A DNA stretch of 12,928 bases from Bacillota bacterium (lineage in GTDB: Bacteria > Bacillota > Clostridia > Christensenellales > CAG-138), in the NCBI GenBank assembly GCA_023426265.1, contig JAFABA010000050.1, forward strand, positions 1-12,928, read 5' to 3'. Shown here in pieces: positions 1 through 6,061 of this stretch. A program made the position numbers and the translations under genes. Each line of letters begins with the position of its first letter. The first letter of the stretch is position 1. The notes below the pieces were generated by a model that ran no database searches, was not told where the DNA came from, and saw nothing but the letters and a program-made list of their open reading frames with translations.

Positions 1-2
1 GG

Positions 3-92
3 ATCAACGCATACCTGCAGTACATCATCAAGGGGCTGATCATCATACTGGCCGTGGCCATCGACGTGCGCAAGTACCTGGCCAAGAAGTAA
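3..92 (+). CDS. C-terminal end of RbsC-type sugar ABC transporter permease (partial)
   Basis: Only the last 29 codons are in the window; the gene starts upstream. The readable frame ends INAYLQYIIKGLIIILAVAI followed by DVRKYLAKK and a TAA stop. A polar segment, then a last hydrophobic helix, then a short basic tail led by Asp-Val is how permeases of the ribose/galactose importer family (RbsC/MglC/AraH, BPD_transp_2) usually end. Such proteins form the membrane channel of sugar ABC importers. The stop codon overlaps the ATG of the next small gene (TAATG), so the two are probably translationally coupled. The nearby sugar kinase, isomerase and AraR-type regulator fit a carbohydrate substrate, but the substrate cannot be read from this fragment. 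The family call rests on about 29 residues, so it is good but not certain. Confidence 0.8.
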   Translation: MNAYLQYIIKGLIIILAVAIDVRKYLAKK

Positions 93-295
93 TGGAAGCG
101 GGGAATATGGACAGTAAGCCGATCAAGCTGCCGGACGGGCAAAAGGTGTTTACCGGCGAGCCCCCGCAAAAAAGGCGCTACAAGCTGTATGACAAAATCA
201 AAATATCCAAGAGCGGCATGGATTTGATCATATTTGTCATCATGGGGCTTCTGATTCTTGCGCTTATCGCAGGCATCGCGCTTGGAAGGGGCTAA
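92..295 (+). CDS. Small single-pass membrane protein coupled to the ABC permease
   Basis: A 67-residue protein of unknown function. Residues 1-42 are hydrophilic and rich in Lys, Arg and Pro. Residues about 44-65 form one continuous hydrophobic helix (from MDLIIFVIMG to IALG), and only two or three residues follow. The basic flank before the helix predicts a cytoplasmic N-terminus with the C-terminus at the outer face. There is no cleavable signal peptide. The ATG at 92 overlaps the permease stop. A second in-frame ATG at 107 (Met6) follows a GGAAGCGGGG stretch and could be the true start. Position at the end of an RbsC-type importer operon, upstream of a strong hairpin, suggests an accessory or stabilising subunit, which is inference only. 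The overlap, codon use like its neighbours and the clean helix argue that it is a real gene. Confidence 0.65.
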   Translation: MEAGNMDSKPIKLPDGQKVFTGEPPQKRRYKLYDKIKISKSGMDLIIFVIMGLLILALIAGIALGRG

Positions 296-310
296 GCGGA
301 GGGGTACAAT
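282..310 (+). promoter_or_regulatory. Candidate sigma-70 promoter upstream of the aldo/keto reductase
   Basis: TTGGAA at 282-287 and TACAAT at 305-310 are separated by 17 bp, a standard spacing. Transcription would begin near 317, just before the hairpin at 322-354, giving the aldo/keto reductase a leader of about 100 nt. The -35 overlaps the end of the small membrane protein gene. The -35 matches the consensus at only four of six positions, so this is tentative. Confidence 0.35.
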
Positions 311-321
311 AAGGAAAGGGT

Positions 322-354
322 AAATGGTTGCCCCGTACTGCGGGGCAACCATTT
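322..354 (+). terminator. Strong hairpin, probable terminator of the ABC transporter operon
   Basis: A perfect 14-bp stem (322-335 paired with 341-354) with a 5-nt loop TACTG. The arms read AAATGGTTGCCCCG and CGGGGCAACCATTT, so the 3' arm ends in three T but no long T run follows. It lies 27 nt after the small membrane protein's stop and fits an intrinsic terminator or 3' end stabiliser. Because a possible promoter lies just upstream, it could instead be the first structure of the aldo/keto reductase leader. Confidence 0.6.
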
Positions 355-419
355 CTGATAAGAAAACAAATTCATCGGTTGAACAGAGCTTGCATCCTGA
401 AGCAAGAAAGGAGCAAACA

Positions 420-1397
420 ATGCAATATGTGAACCTTGACGGAATGCCGTTTCCCGTATCGCGGCTCGTATTCGGCTGCGCGTCCCCCGCAATGCGGCGC
501 GGCGAGGACGTGGGGGAAGTATTGGACGCCGCCCTCCATGCAGGGATCAACGTCTTTGACACGGCGAGAGACTATAACGGCAGCGAAGGAGCGCTGGGGC
601 GGTGGATCAAAAGCCGCAATGTGCGCGGGACTATCCTGCTCATCACCAAAGGTGCGCATCCGTATAACGGGGTGGACCGCGTAACGCCCAAGGATATCCT
701 ACAGGATATCGAGCAGTCCCTGGAGCGCCTGCAGACAGATCATATCGATCTTTACTTCCTGCACCGCGACGACCCCAGCGTGGAGGTCGGCCCCATTGTG
801 GAGACTCTTCACGCCTGCCGGGAAGGGGGCAAAATCGGCCTGTACGGCGGCTCCAACTGGACCACCGCACGTATCGCCGCGGCGAACGCGTACGCTGCGG
901 CGCACGACCTTTTTCCGTTTGCGGCAAGTAGCCCGCAGTTCGGTCTTGCCGTCATGGCGCGGGACCCCTGGGGCGGCAGCGGCGGCTGTATCAGCATTTC
1001 TCCGCCGGAACAGGAGGCGGAGCGCGCGTGGTACATGGAACAGGGCATGCCCATATTCGCGTATTCCAGCCTGGGGCACGGCATATTCTCCGGCAGGCTT
1101 AAAAGCGCCGACTGGGAACGCGCCGAAGAATTTCTCAACCCGGACGCCATGTACGGCTACCATGCGGATATCAATCACGGGCGTTTAATTCGCGCGGAAG
1201 AGCTTGCGGCACAAAAGGGCTGCACGGTGGCGGATATCGCCATCGCGTGGCTGCTGCATCAGAAGTTCATGGTATTCCCCATCATTACGGCCAGTACGCC
1301 CGCGCATGTGCAAAAAAACACGGCGGCGCTGGCGGTTGTCTTGACGGATGCGGAATGCGCGTATCTGGCGCTGGGCGCAGACGGACCAGAGAAATAA
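420..1397 (+). CDS. Aldo/keto reductase family oxidoreductase
   Basis: A 325-residue NAD(P)H-dependent oxidoreductase with the (beta/alpha)8 fold of the AKR superfamily; such enzymes reduce aldehydes and ketones, often of sugars, in the cytoplasm. The catalytic tetrad is visible: Asp47 and Tyr52 in GINVFDTARDYNGSE, Lys77 in LLITKGAHP and His115 in LYFLHRDDP. Length is normal for the family (about 310-340). The ATG at 420 was chosen because AAAGGAG (407-413) sits 6 nt upstream. An in-frame ATG at 324 would add 32 unrelated residues and falls inside the hairpin at 322-354. The gene stands alone between a possible promoter and paired hairpins, so it is probably monocistronic. A Gly/Ser-rich stretch at about residues 180-195 (WGGSGGCISISPP) lies in the substrate-loop region. 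The substrate is unknown; the sugar genes on both sides only hint at a carbohydrate. Confidence 0.9.
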   Translation: MQYVNLDGMPFPVSRLVFGCASPAMRRGEDVGEVLDAALHAGINVFDTARDYNGSEGALGRWIKSRNVRGTILLITKGAHPYNGVDRVTPKDILQDIEQSLERLQTDHIDLYFLHRDDPSVEVGPIVETLHACREGGKIGLYGGSNWTTARIAAANAYAAAHDLFPFAASSPQFGLAVMARDPWGGSGGCISISPPEQEAERAWYMEQGMPIFAYSSLGHGIFSGRLKSADWERAEEFLNPDAMYGYHADINHGRLIRAEELAAQKGCTVADIAIAWLLHQKFMVFPIITASTPAHVQKNTAALAVVLTDAECAYLALGADGPEK

Positions 1398-1430
1398 GGA
1401 TCGGCAGGATACCTTGCCATGAAATAAAGC

Positions 1431-1453
1431 AGGCCGGCGAATTTCGCCGGCCT
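1431..1453 (+). terminator. GC-rich hairpin after the aldo/keto reductase
   Basis: AGGCCGGCGAA (1431-1441) is repeated in inverse orientation as TTCGCCGGCCT (1443-1453), giving a very stable stem 33 nt after the stop codon. There is no T run behind it, so as an intrinsic terminator it is weak. It may stabilise the 3' end of the transcript or act together with the hairpin at 1586-1611. Confidence 0.5.
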
Positions 1454-1473
1454 CGGTCCGCCACCATTCGTTT

Positions 1474-1561
1474 GTCATTCTGAGCCGAAGGTGAAGAAGC
1501 TGACTCTTGCTATAAACCCTCAATATGGTGCTTCAAGATCCTTCGCCTCGCTCAGGATGAC
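1474..1561. repeat. 88-bp imperfect palindromic intergenic repeat
   Basis: The left arm (1474-1500) begins GTCATTCTGAGC and the right arm (1532-1561) ends GCTCAGGATGAC. Reverse-complementing the right arm gives GTCATCCTGAGCGAGGCGAA, which matches the left arm with a few mismatches over about 25 bases. The roughly 30-bp centre is AT-richer. From memory, the GTCATTCTGAGCGAAGCGAAG type of palindrome is dispersed through many bacterial genomes, so this looks like a member of a short non-coding repeat family rather than a unique structure. It carries no open frame of its own and sits between two convergent genes. Confidence 0.65.
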
Positions 1562-1585
1562 AGGAAAGGGCTTTGTTGATGAGTT

Positions 1586-1611
1586 AAACCGGCGGGAGTT
1601 CCCGCCGGTTT
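1586..1611. terminator. Bidirectional terminator between convergent genes
   Basis: AAACCGGCGGGA (1586-1597) and TCCCGCCGGTTT (1600-1611) pair perfectly. On the plus strand the stem ends in TTTT (1609-1612), and on the minus strand it ends in TTT. It lies 23 nt beyond the isomerase stop codon and at the end of the aldo/keto reductase transcription unit, so it can serve both. Confidence 0.75.
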
Positions 1612-1634
1612 TGTAATTCTACTGATTAAGTAAG

Positions 1635-3047
1635 TTACATCAGTTCCACGATATCATATCCGAGATATGTCTCAAACGCCTCACGGATGGCTTCCTCCAC
1701 ATGCGAGAGCGTCAGGCTGACATGGTGCCGGAAGCCCTCCTTGCAGATACCCTTCAAAACGGTTTGCAGGTGCGGTATTTCCGCCACACCCGCGCAGCCA
1801 AAGAACGCGTCCTCAATGGGGTCGTCCGTTATGCTGCCCTCGCCCACGTAAAATACCAGCCTGCCGTCCTCGGTCTTTGCGCTCAAATACGTCATGGGGC
1901 TAGGTCTCACCCTGCCCTGGTTGCAGCCCCAGGCCACGCCGCCCAACTCCTCTTTGCCCTTATCGAGCATCTTGTGGGAGATGGTGTAGCCCTTGCCGGT
2001 CATAAGCGAGGGCGCGACGGAGCCGCAATGGAACAGGATACACTTATCCGGGTCGTCGCCGTAGTTGTTGTTCCAGTCCATGCAGACGGGCGGGAGATCG
2101 GCCGCTGCCTGCAGCGCAAGCATAGCGATGGCGTTGCATACGTCCAGCTCGCATGCGATGGGAAGGTCTTCATCGTCATGGAACAGGCCCATTACCTGGC
2201 AGGGCGTGATGCGGAACGCATCCTGCAGCTCGTTCCAGCACCTGAGGCCGATGGCTTTGAGATCGTAATACGCTGCGATCTCCTTGAGCGCCACATACAG
2301 GCGCGCCTGGTTGTCGAGGTATTCCGCGGGGACCGCGCTGGTGTCCGCAACGTTCGCTATCTTTTCCCGCGCGGCCTTGAACGCTTCGCTTTCGGCATCC
2401 ACTGCGCGCATTTGGGCGAAGAGCTGCGTCAAATCCAGCGTTTCCGTATTGATGCCGTACCGCTGCAACGCGAGTTCGTCAAAGCGTATCGTTTTAAACG
2501 CCGTGGTGCGCGCGCCGATCGCGCCCACGTTCACGCTGCGCAGCGTCTTTACAATGTTGCAGGCTTGCGCGAATGTTACAAGCTGCTTCCTGAACGCGTC
2601 GCTCTTCGGGTGGCAGACGTGCGGCTCAAACGCCGTAAACGGGATATCCGCCTGCCGGAACACATCCGCTATGGAAAGCTTGCCGCAGAACGAATCGCGT
2701 CGGTTCGCGAAATCCATTTTGCCGATCTCATCCGGGTAAGCCTGCAGCAATATCGGTACGTTTGCGTCTTTTAAGGCGTTTAAAGCGCCGTTTTCATCCC
2801 CGAAATTGGGCAGGGAGAGGATCACGCCGTCGAATTTGCCCCGGTTTTCATTGAGGAAATTGGCGTAAATCTTGCCTTCCGCCAAGGTTTCCACCGCGCC
2901 GTAGCGGGTGAGGGATGGGGCCATCTCGATTGTTTCAAAGCCCAGAGCGTAGACTGCTGCGCGCATTTCCTCCCGCGCGGAAGCGATGAGCTCCCCCGGG
3001 AAAAAACCGCGGTTGCCGAAATAGAGCGCGAATGTAAGTTTGGCCAT
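1635..3047 (-). CDS. L-fucose/L-arabinose isomerase family protein (sugar ketol-isomerase)
   Basis: A 470-residue protein of the FucI/AraA-type isomerase superfamily, which interconverts an aldose and its ketose with a divalent metal in the cytoplasm. The N-terminal half contains Rossmann-like stretches (FDGVILSLPNFGDENG near 72-87, VNVGAIGAR near 172-180). The C-terminal half carries the expected metal ligands: Glu300 in IACELDV, Asp324 in CMDWNNNYGD and probably His441/442 near the end. The 24-residue spacing of Glu and Asp equals that of Glu337 and Asp361 in E. coli FucI. The protein is shorter than FucI (about 590), as in the COG2407 branch. The ATG at 3047 has AGGAGG 7 nt upstream; a longer frame reaching back to 3146 lacks such a site and overlaps the kinase. 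It lies 34 nt behind the kinase, as the second gene of the operon. The sugar is not determinable. Confidence 0.85.
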   Translation of the reverse strand: MAKLTFALYFGNRGFFPGELIASAREEMRAAVYALGFETIEMAPSLTRYGAVETLAEGKIYANFLNENRGKFDGVILSLPNFGDENGALNALKDANVPILLQAYPDEIGKMDFANRRDSFCGKLSIADVFRQADIPFTAFEPHVCHPKSDAFRKQLVTFAQACNIVKTLRSVNVGAIGARTTAFKTIRFDELALQRYGINTETLDLTQLFAQMRAVDAESEAFKAAREKIANVADTSAVPAEYLDNQARLYVALKEIAAYYDLKAIGLRCWNELQDAFRITPCQVMGLFHDDEDLPIACELDVCNAIAMLALQAAADLPPVCMDWNNNYGDDPDKCILFHCGSVAPSLMTGKGYTISHKMLDKGKEELGGVAWGCNQGRVRPSPMTYLSAKTEDGRLVFYVGEGSITDDPIEDAFFGCAGVAEIPHLQTVLKGICKEGFRHHVSLTLSHVEEAIREAFETYLGYDIVELM

Positions 3048-3079
3048 GTCGTTGTCCTCCTGATTGGTTTGGTTGATCA

Positions 3080-3096
3080 ATTTACGTATTGTAAAT
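3080..3096 (-). promoter_or_regulatory. 17-bp operator-like palindrome at kinase/isomerase junction (site 1)
   Basis: The plus strand reads ATTTACGTATTGTAAAT, a perfect 6-bp inverted repeat (ATTTAC/GTAAAT) around 5 bp. The minus-strand reading ATTTACAATACGTAAAT is the best palindrome of a motif found five more times in the promoter region at 4664-4810. It covers the kinase stop codon (3082-3084) and lies upstream of the isomerase ribosome site. Binding by the AraR-type regulator is inferred. Confidence 0.5.
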
Positions 3097-4572
3097 GGAT
3101 TTGATCGCGGGATAAATGCGCCGGTACTGCCGCATGCGCTCCGCATAGACCGCGGCGCGTGCCTTATTTGGGTAGAACGTTTCCCTGCGGCGGGCGGCTT
3201 TCTTTGCGGCGGAGGCTAAGCCGGGGATATCGCCCAGAGCGTATGCGCAAAGGAGCGCAAGCCCCATGGTCCCTGTTTCGTTGACCTCCAATGTGTGAAC
3301 GGGGCGGTCCATAATGTCCGCCTTGATCTGCATGAGCAGCTTGGATTTTGTGCTGCCGCCCACCGCGGTTACCTCGTTGACGGGGAGGCCGCAGGATTGC
3401 AGAAGCTCCGCGTTGTACTGCATTTCATAGCAGATGCCCTCCAGCACTGCCTTGTAGCAATCCCCGCGCGCGGTGGCGACGGTGAGGCCAAGGAAGGCGC
3501 CGCCCAAAGTGGAATCGATATGCGGCGTGCCGGAGCCGCCCACATGTGGCAAAAAGAACAGGCCGGTGGGATCCCTGGGGCACTCCGCCTCCATCAGCGC
3601 GTACAGGCTTTGGCCGCTTTTATTGGCATAGCACGCGCGCTCAGGCTCGAAGCAGTCCCGGTACCAGCGAATGCTGGTGCCCGAGGAGGCGTTGAACGCA
3701 AGCGTAAGGAAGCTGTCCTCAAACACGTACGGCTCGCTGCAGAAACTACAGCTTGCCATTTTCGGCGTGACGTCTCCCCCACGGATCATCAGCGAAATGC
3801 ATTCGCTCGAACCCATGCCGTCCACCGAATCCCCGCGTCTTACCACCCCGCCGCCCAGCGCCGCAAGCATCTGATCGTGCCCGCCTGCGACTACGGTAAC
3901 GTTGGGGCTAAGCCCCAGCTCCATGGCGATATTGGGAAGAAGTTTACCTACGCGCGTCCCCGCGCGTACCGGCGCGGAAAAGCCCTGTATGGAAAGGCCG
4001 AGCGCAGAGGCGACTTCATCCGACCAACAGCCCCGCATGACATCGAACAGCATGGTGCGCGAGGCCAGGGAATAATCGATCGCCCGCTCCCCGGTTAGCA
4101 TTAAGCCGATATAATCTCCAAACAGCATGATGTGGCGGGCGGAGTGTAACAGCTCCGGCTGGTGCTTTTTGATCCACAGGAGCTTGTTTGCCGTATACAT
4201 GGGGTTTGCGGCGGTACCCGTAATGGCCTGCGCGCGTTCGGGCGGCATTGCGGCAAGGATATCGTTTACCTCTTCGCTTCCGCGCACATCCGAATAATAG
4301 ATGCTGTTGGAGAGCACGTTGTCCCGCCCGTCCAGAAGAATGGCGGCTTCCCCGAAGGAGGCGATGGCAAGCGCCGTAATATCGGGGCGCGCGGCGCGTT
4401 TGAGCACGGATTTTACGGCCGCCCAGACGACCCGCGCGTCGATTTCCATATAGCCGGGTTTCGGGGAAACGGGCGCGTATTCCTCGTGCGCAAACGCGAG
4501 TACCGCGCCTGTATGATCCACAACAGAGGCTTTGCACCCGGATGTTCCCACATCCAAACCGATATATGGCAT
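3082..4572 (-). CDS. FGGY-family carbohydrate kinase
   Basis: A 496-residue ATP-dependent sugar kinase of the FGGY family, the usual length (about 490-510), which phosphorylates a ketose or sugar alcohol in the cytoplasm. Visible landmarks are the N-terminal phosphate loop YIGLDVGTSGCKA (3-15), the PGYMEID segment (39-45), VVAGGHDQMLAALGGG with the presumed catalytic base Asp233, and the C-terminal nucleotide-binding signature AVGGSTKSKLLMQIKADIMD (403-422). Where xylulokinases carry Gln-Met-His-Gly, this protein reads SFGEAAILLD (72-81), so D-xylulose is not a safe substrate guess. The ATG at 4572 follows GGAGGAG and begins exactly at the conserved YIGLDVGT strand. A frame open to 4686 would add 38 residues and swallow the promoter. 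It is the first gene of a two-gene operon with the isomerase and is divergent from the AraR-type regulator. Confidence 0.92.
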   Translation of the reverse strand: MPYIGLDVGTSGCKASVVDHTGAVLAFAHEEYAPVSPKPGYMEIDARVVWAAVKSVLKRAARPDITALAIASFGEAAILLDGRDNVLSNSIYYSDVRGSEEVNDILAAMPPERAQAITGTAANPMYTANKLLWIKKHQPELLHSARHIMLFGDYIGLMLTGERAIDYSLASRTMLFDVMRGCWSDEVASALGLSIQGFSAPVRAGTRVGKLLPNIAMELGLSPNVTVVAGGHDQMLAALGGGVVRRGDSVDGMGSSECISLMIRGGDVTPKMASCSFCSEPYVFEDSFLTLAFNASSGTSIRWYRDCFEPERACYANKSGQSLYALMEAECPRDPTGLFFLPHVGGSGTPHIDSTLGGAFLGLTVATARGDCYKAVLEGICYEMQYNAELLQSCGLPVNEVTAVGGSTKSKLLMQIKADIMDRPVHTLEVNETGTMGLALLCAYALGDIPGLASAAKKAARRRETFYPNKARAAVYAERMRQYRRIYPAIKSIYNT

Positions 4573-4663
4573 ATATCTCCTCCGGAATCCATAGACGTCC
4601 TTATTGAGAGCAATCATGCGGAAAATACAGAAAAAAAAGGGAAAAGCGGATAACACGCCGGTA

Positions 4664-4680
4664 ATTTTCAATACATTTTG
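4664..4680 (+). promoter_or_regulatory. Operator-like site 2 (downstream of the kinase promoter)
   Basis: ATTTTCAATACATTTTG shares the CAATAC core and flanks of the motif seen at 3080-3096. It lies just downstream of the predicted kinase start point, a roadblock position. Its palindromic symmetry is poor. Confidence 0.4.
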
Positions 4681-4688
4681 ACACAATA

Positions 4689-4717
4689 ATCATACTATAA
4701 CTGTATAGCGAGTACAA
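4689..4717 (-). promoter_or_regulatory. Promoter of the kinase-isomerase operon
   Basis: On the minus strand TTGTAC (complement of 4712-4717) and TATGAT (complement of 4689-4694) are exactly 17 bp apart, matching sigma-70 elements at four and five of six positions. Transcription would start near 4682, giving a leader of about 110 nt before the kinase ATG. The -35 lies inside the operator-like site at 4710-4726, which fits repression by blocking polymerase. Confidence 0.65.
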
Positions 4718-4726
4718 TACATAAAG
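4710..4726 (+). promoter_or_regulatory. Operator-like site 3 (over the kinase -35)
   Basis: GAGTACAATACATAAAG contains the ACAATAC core. A short outer repeat, GTAC at 4712-4715 and again at 4726-4729, resembles the GTAC element known in AraR boxes. It covers the -35 of the minus-strand promoter. Confidence 0.5.
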
Positions 4727-4744
4727 TACCGAATAAGGCGATAT

Positions 4745-4761
4745 ATTTACAATATATACGC
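4745..4761 (+). promoter_or_regulatory. Operator-like site 4
   Basis: ATTTACAATATATACGC matches the left ten bases of the palindromic site at 3080-3096 (ATTTACAATA) exactly and diverges in the right half. It directly abuts site 5, so the two could be bound as a pair between the divergent promoters. Confidence 0.45.
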
Positions 4762-4778
4762 AATTACAATACAACTTT
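4762..4778 (+). promoter_or_regulatory. Operator-like site 5
   Basis: AATTACAATACAACTTT carries the full TTACAATAC core. It sits one 17-bp unit after site 4 and upstream of the -35 of the regulator promoter. Confidence 0.45.
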
Positions 4779-4793
4779 GCTTTTTGTATCTGC

Positions 4794-4810
4794 CATGTTG
4801 TATTTTGAAT
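4794..4810 (-). promoter_or_regulatory. Operator-like site 6 (over the regulator -35)
   Basis: The minus strand reads ATTCAAAATACAACATG, a weaker match to the motif with core AAAATAC. It overlaps the TTGTAT -35 of the rightward promoter, consistent with autoregulation. Confidence 0.4.
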
Positions 4811-4826
4811 CCGCTTCCGTTATACT
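4798..4826 (+). promoter_or_regulatory. Promoter of the AraR-type regulator gene
   Basis: TTGTAT (4798-4803) and TATACT (4821-4826) are 17 bp apart, matching the consensus at four and five of six bases. Transcription would start near 4833, about 60 nt before the TTG start codon. The -35 is covered by operator-like site 6. The 321-nt intergenic stretch 4573-4893 otherwise holds only the kinase promoter, sites 2-5 and AT-rich filler; no small gene was seen in it. Confidence 0.6.
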
Positions 4827-4893
4827 TGTAGAAAGATACACGGGCGGCGCTTTCGGTCTATCCGGCTCTCAAGTTTAAAGCGGGAGAAACAAC

Positions 4894-5985
4894 TTGGCAA
4901 AAAACGGTACAAAATATATGCGCCTTGCGGCCTCCATCCGCGCCCTTCTGGAAAACGGAGAACTCCACAGGGGGGACAGGCTGTATTCCGAGCATGCGCT
5001 TTGCATGAAGTTCCACGTCAGCCGCCAGACGGTGCGCCAGGCGCTAAAAGAGCTGGAGGGGGAGGGCCTGATTGAACGCAGGCGGGGCAGCGGTACGTAT
5101 ATCGCGCAGGACATGCAGCCGGAGAGAAAGCCCACCATGTCCATCGGCATTATCAGTTCGTACCTGGACGATTATATTTTCCCCAGCCAGACCAAGGGCG
5201 TGGAGCGCATACTCAGCGAACACGGGTACAGCATGCATTTGGGCATCACGTACGACAAAACCTATAACGAGGCCAAGCACCTGCGCGCCATGCTGGAAAA
5301 GGATGTGGACGGCGTGCTGGTGGAGCCTGCAAAGAGCGCGCTGCCCCATGTGAACGCGGCGTATTATCAGGAATTTCTGCGCAGGGGAATCCCCATATTG
5401 CAGGTAAACGCCTATGTAAAAGGCCTTGCGCTCCCCTATGTCGCGCTGGACGATAGTAAGGGCGGCTACCTCGCGTGCATGCACCTGATTCAAATGGGGC
5501 ATAAACGCATAGGAGGCATATTCAAGCACGACGATCACCAGGGGCATCTGCGGTATCAGGGTTTCATGAAGGCGCTCTCCGAGCATGATCTGTTACAGAA
5601 TGAGGAGCATGTCTGTTGGTATTCCACCGAGGACAGGGAAGCGATATTTGCCATGAAGGACCCGCAATTGCTTGCACGCATATCCCCATGCACCGCGGTA
5701 TTCTGCTACAACGATCAGGTGGCGCTGGCGCTGATCGAGCAGCTGCGCCAAAGCGGCAGGCAGATTCCCAGGGACGTATCCGTCATAGGCTACGACGATT
5801 CCAATCTCGCCACCGTATGCGTTCCGGCGCTTACCTCGGTTGTGCATCCGGGGCAGGCACTGGGCGAACTTGCGGCGCAGCAGCTGCTGGAAATGATTGC
5901 GGAACCGACGTTTGCCGGGGGGTATCTGTTTGAACCGCGGCTGGTGGAGCGGGAATCGGTACGGCGGCTGCCGGAAGAAAACTAG
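4894..5985 (+). CDS. AraR-type transcription repressor (GntR DNA-binding domain plus LacI-like sugar-binding domain)
   Basis: A 363-residue regulator. Residues about 6-71 form a GntR winged helix: YMRLAASIRALLENGELHRG, SEHALCMKFHVSRQTVRQAL as helix-turn-helix and IERRRGSGTYIA as wing. Residues about 82-355 form a LacI/GalR periplasmic-binding-like effector domain, with SIGIISSYLDDYIFP at its start and AVFCYNDQVALALIEQLRQ plus VSVIGYDDSNLA as typical landmarks. This architecture is that of B. subtilis AraR, which represses sugar genes until it binds the sugar. The start is TTG at 4894, with GGGAG 7 nt upstream; the next in-frame ATG (4918) has no ribosome site. The gene is divergent from the kinase-isomerase operon, with repeated 17-bp sites between them, so it most likely represses both directions. 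The effector need not be arabinose. Confidence 0.9.
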   Translation: MAKNGTKYMRLAASIRALLENGELHRGDRLYSEHALCMKFHVSRQTVRQALKELEGEGLIERRRGSGTYIAQDMQPERKPTMSIGIISSYLDDYIFPSQTKGVERILSEHGYSMHLGITYDKTYNEAKHLRAMLEKDVDGVLVEPAKSALPHVNAAYYQEFLRRGIPILQVNAYVKGLALPYVALDDSKGGYLACMHLIQMGHKRIGGIFKHDDHQGHLRYQGFMKALSEHDLLQNEEHVCWYSTEDREAIFAMKDPQLLARISPCTAVFCYNDQVALALIEQLRQSGRQIPRDVSVIGYDDSNLATVCVPALTSVVHPGQALGELAAQQLLEMIAEPTFAGGYLFEPRLVERESVRRLPEEN

Positions 5986-5992
5986 TTGGTTA

Positions 5993-6034
5993 GCTGCGGG
6001 ATTAGCGCTCAAGCGCTTCAACCTCACTCGCAGC
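5993..6034 (+). other. Nested inverted repeat in the spacer before the DUF4432 gene
   Basis: GCTGCG (5993-5998) can pair with CGCAGC (6029-6034), enclosing a tight hairpin AGCGC-TCAA-GCGCT (6004-6017). It fills most of the 76-nt gap between the regulator stop and the DUF4432 start and ends just before its ribosome site. It has no T run, so it is not a good terminator; it could set relative expression by slowing RNA decay. Confidence 0.4.
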
Positions 6035-6061
6035 CTCGCAATATCTGATAAGGAGTCCAGA

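Noticed and set aside
324..419. Extended N-terminus for the aldo/keto reductase from an upstream ATG
   Set aside because: The extra 32 residues run through the 322-354 hairpin, lack a ribosome site and match nothing in the family; the ATG at 420 has AAAGGAG.
1701..2774. Long open frame (357 codons) on the plus strand opposite the isomerase
   Set aside because: It lies wholly antisense to a gene with clear family motifs and metal ligands, is rich in Arg/His/Ala as GC-rich shadow frames are, and has no recognisable domain.
3295..4098. Open frame of 267 codons on the plus strand opposite the FGGY kinase
   Set aside because: It is antisense to well-conserved kinase motifs, has low-complexity Arg/Ala-rich composition, and lacks a ribosome site and family features.
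4573..4893. Small gene or riboswitch in the 321-nt divergent region
   Set aside because: No open frame with a ribosome site and no large conserved-looking fold was seen; promoters and repeated operator-like sites account for the AT-rich stretch.
6004..6020. Catabolite-repression (cre) site before the DUF4432 gene
   Set aside because: The AAGCGCTT core fits, but the outer TG...CA positions of the cre consensus do not, so it is not called as CcpA-bound.
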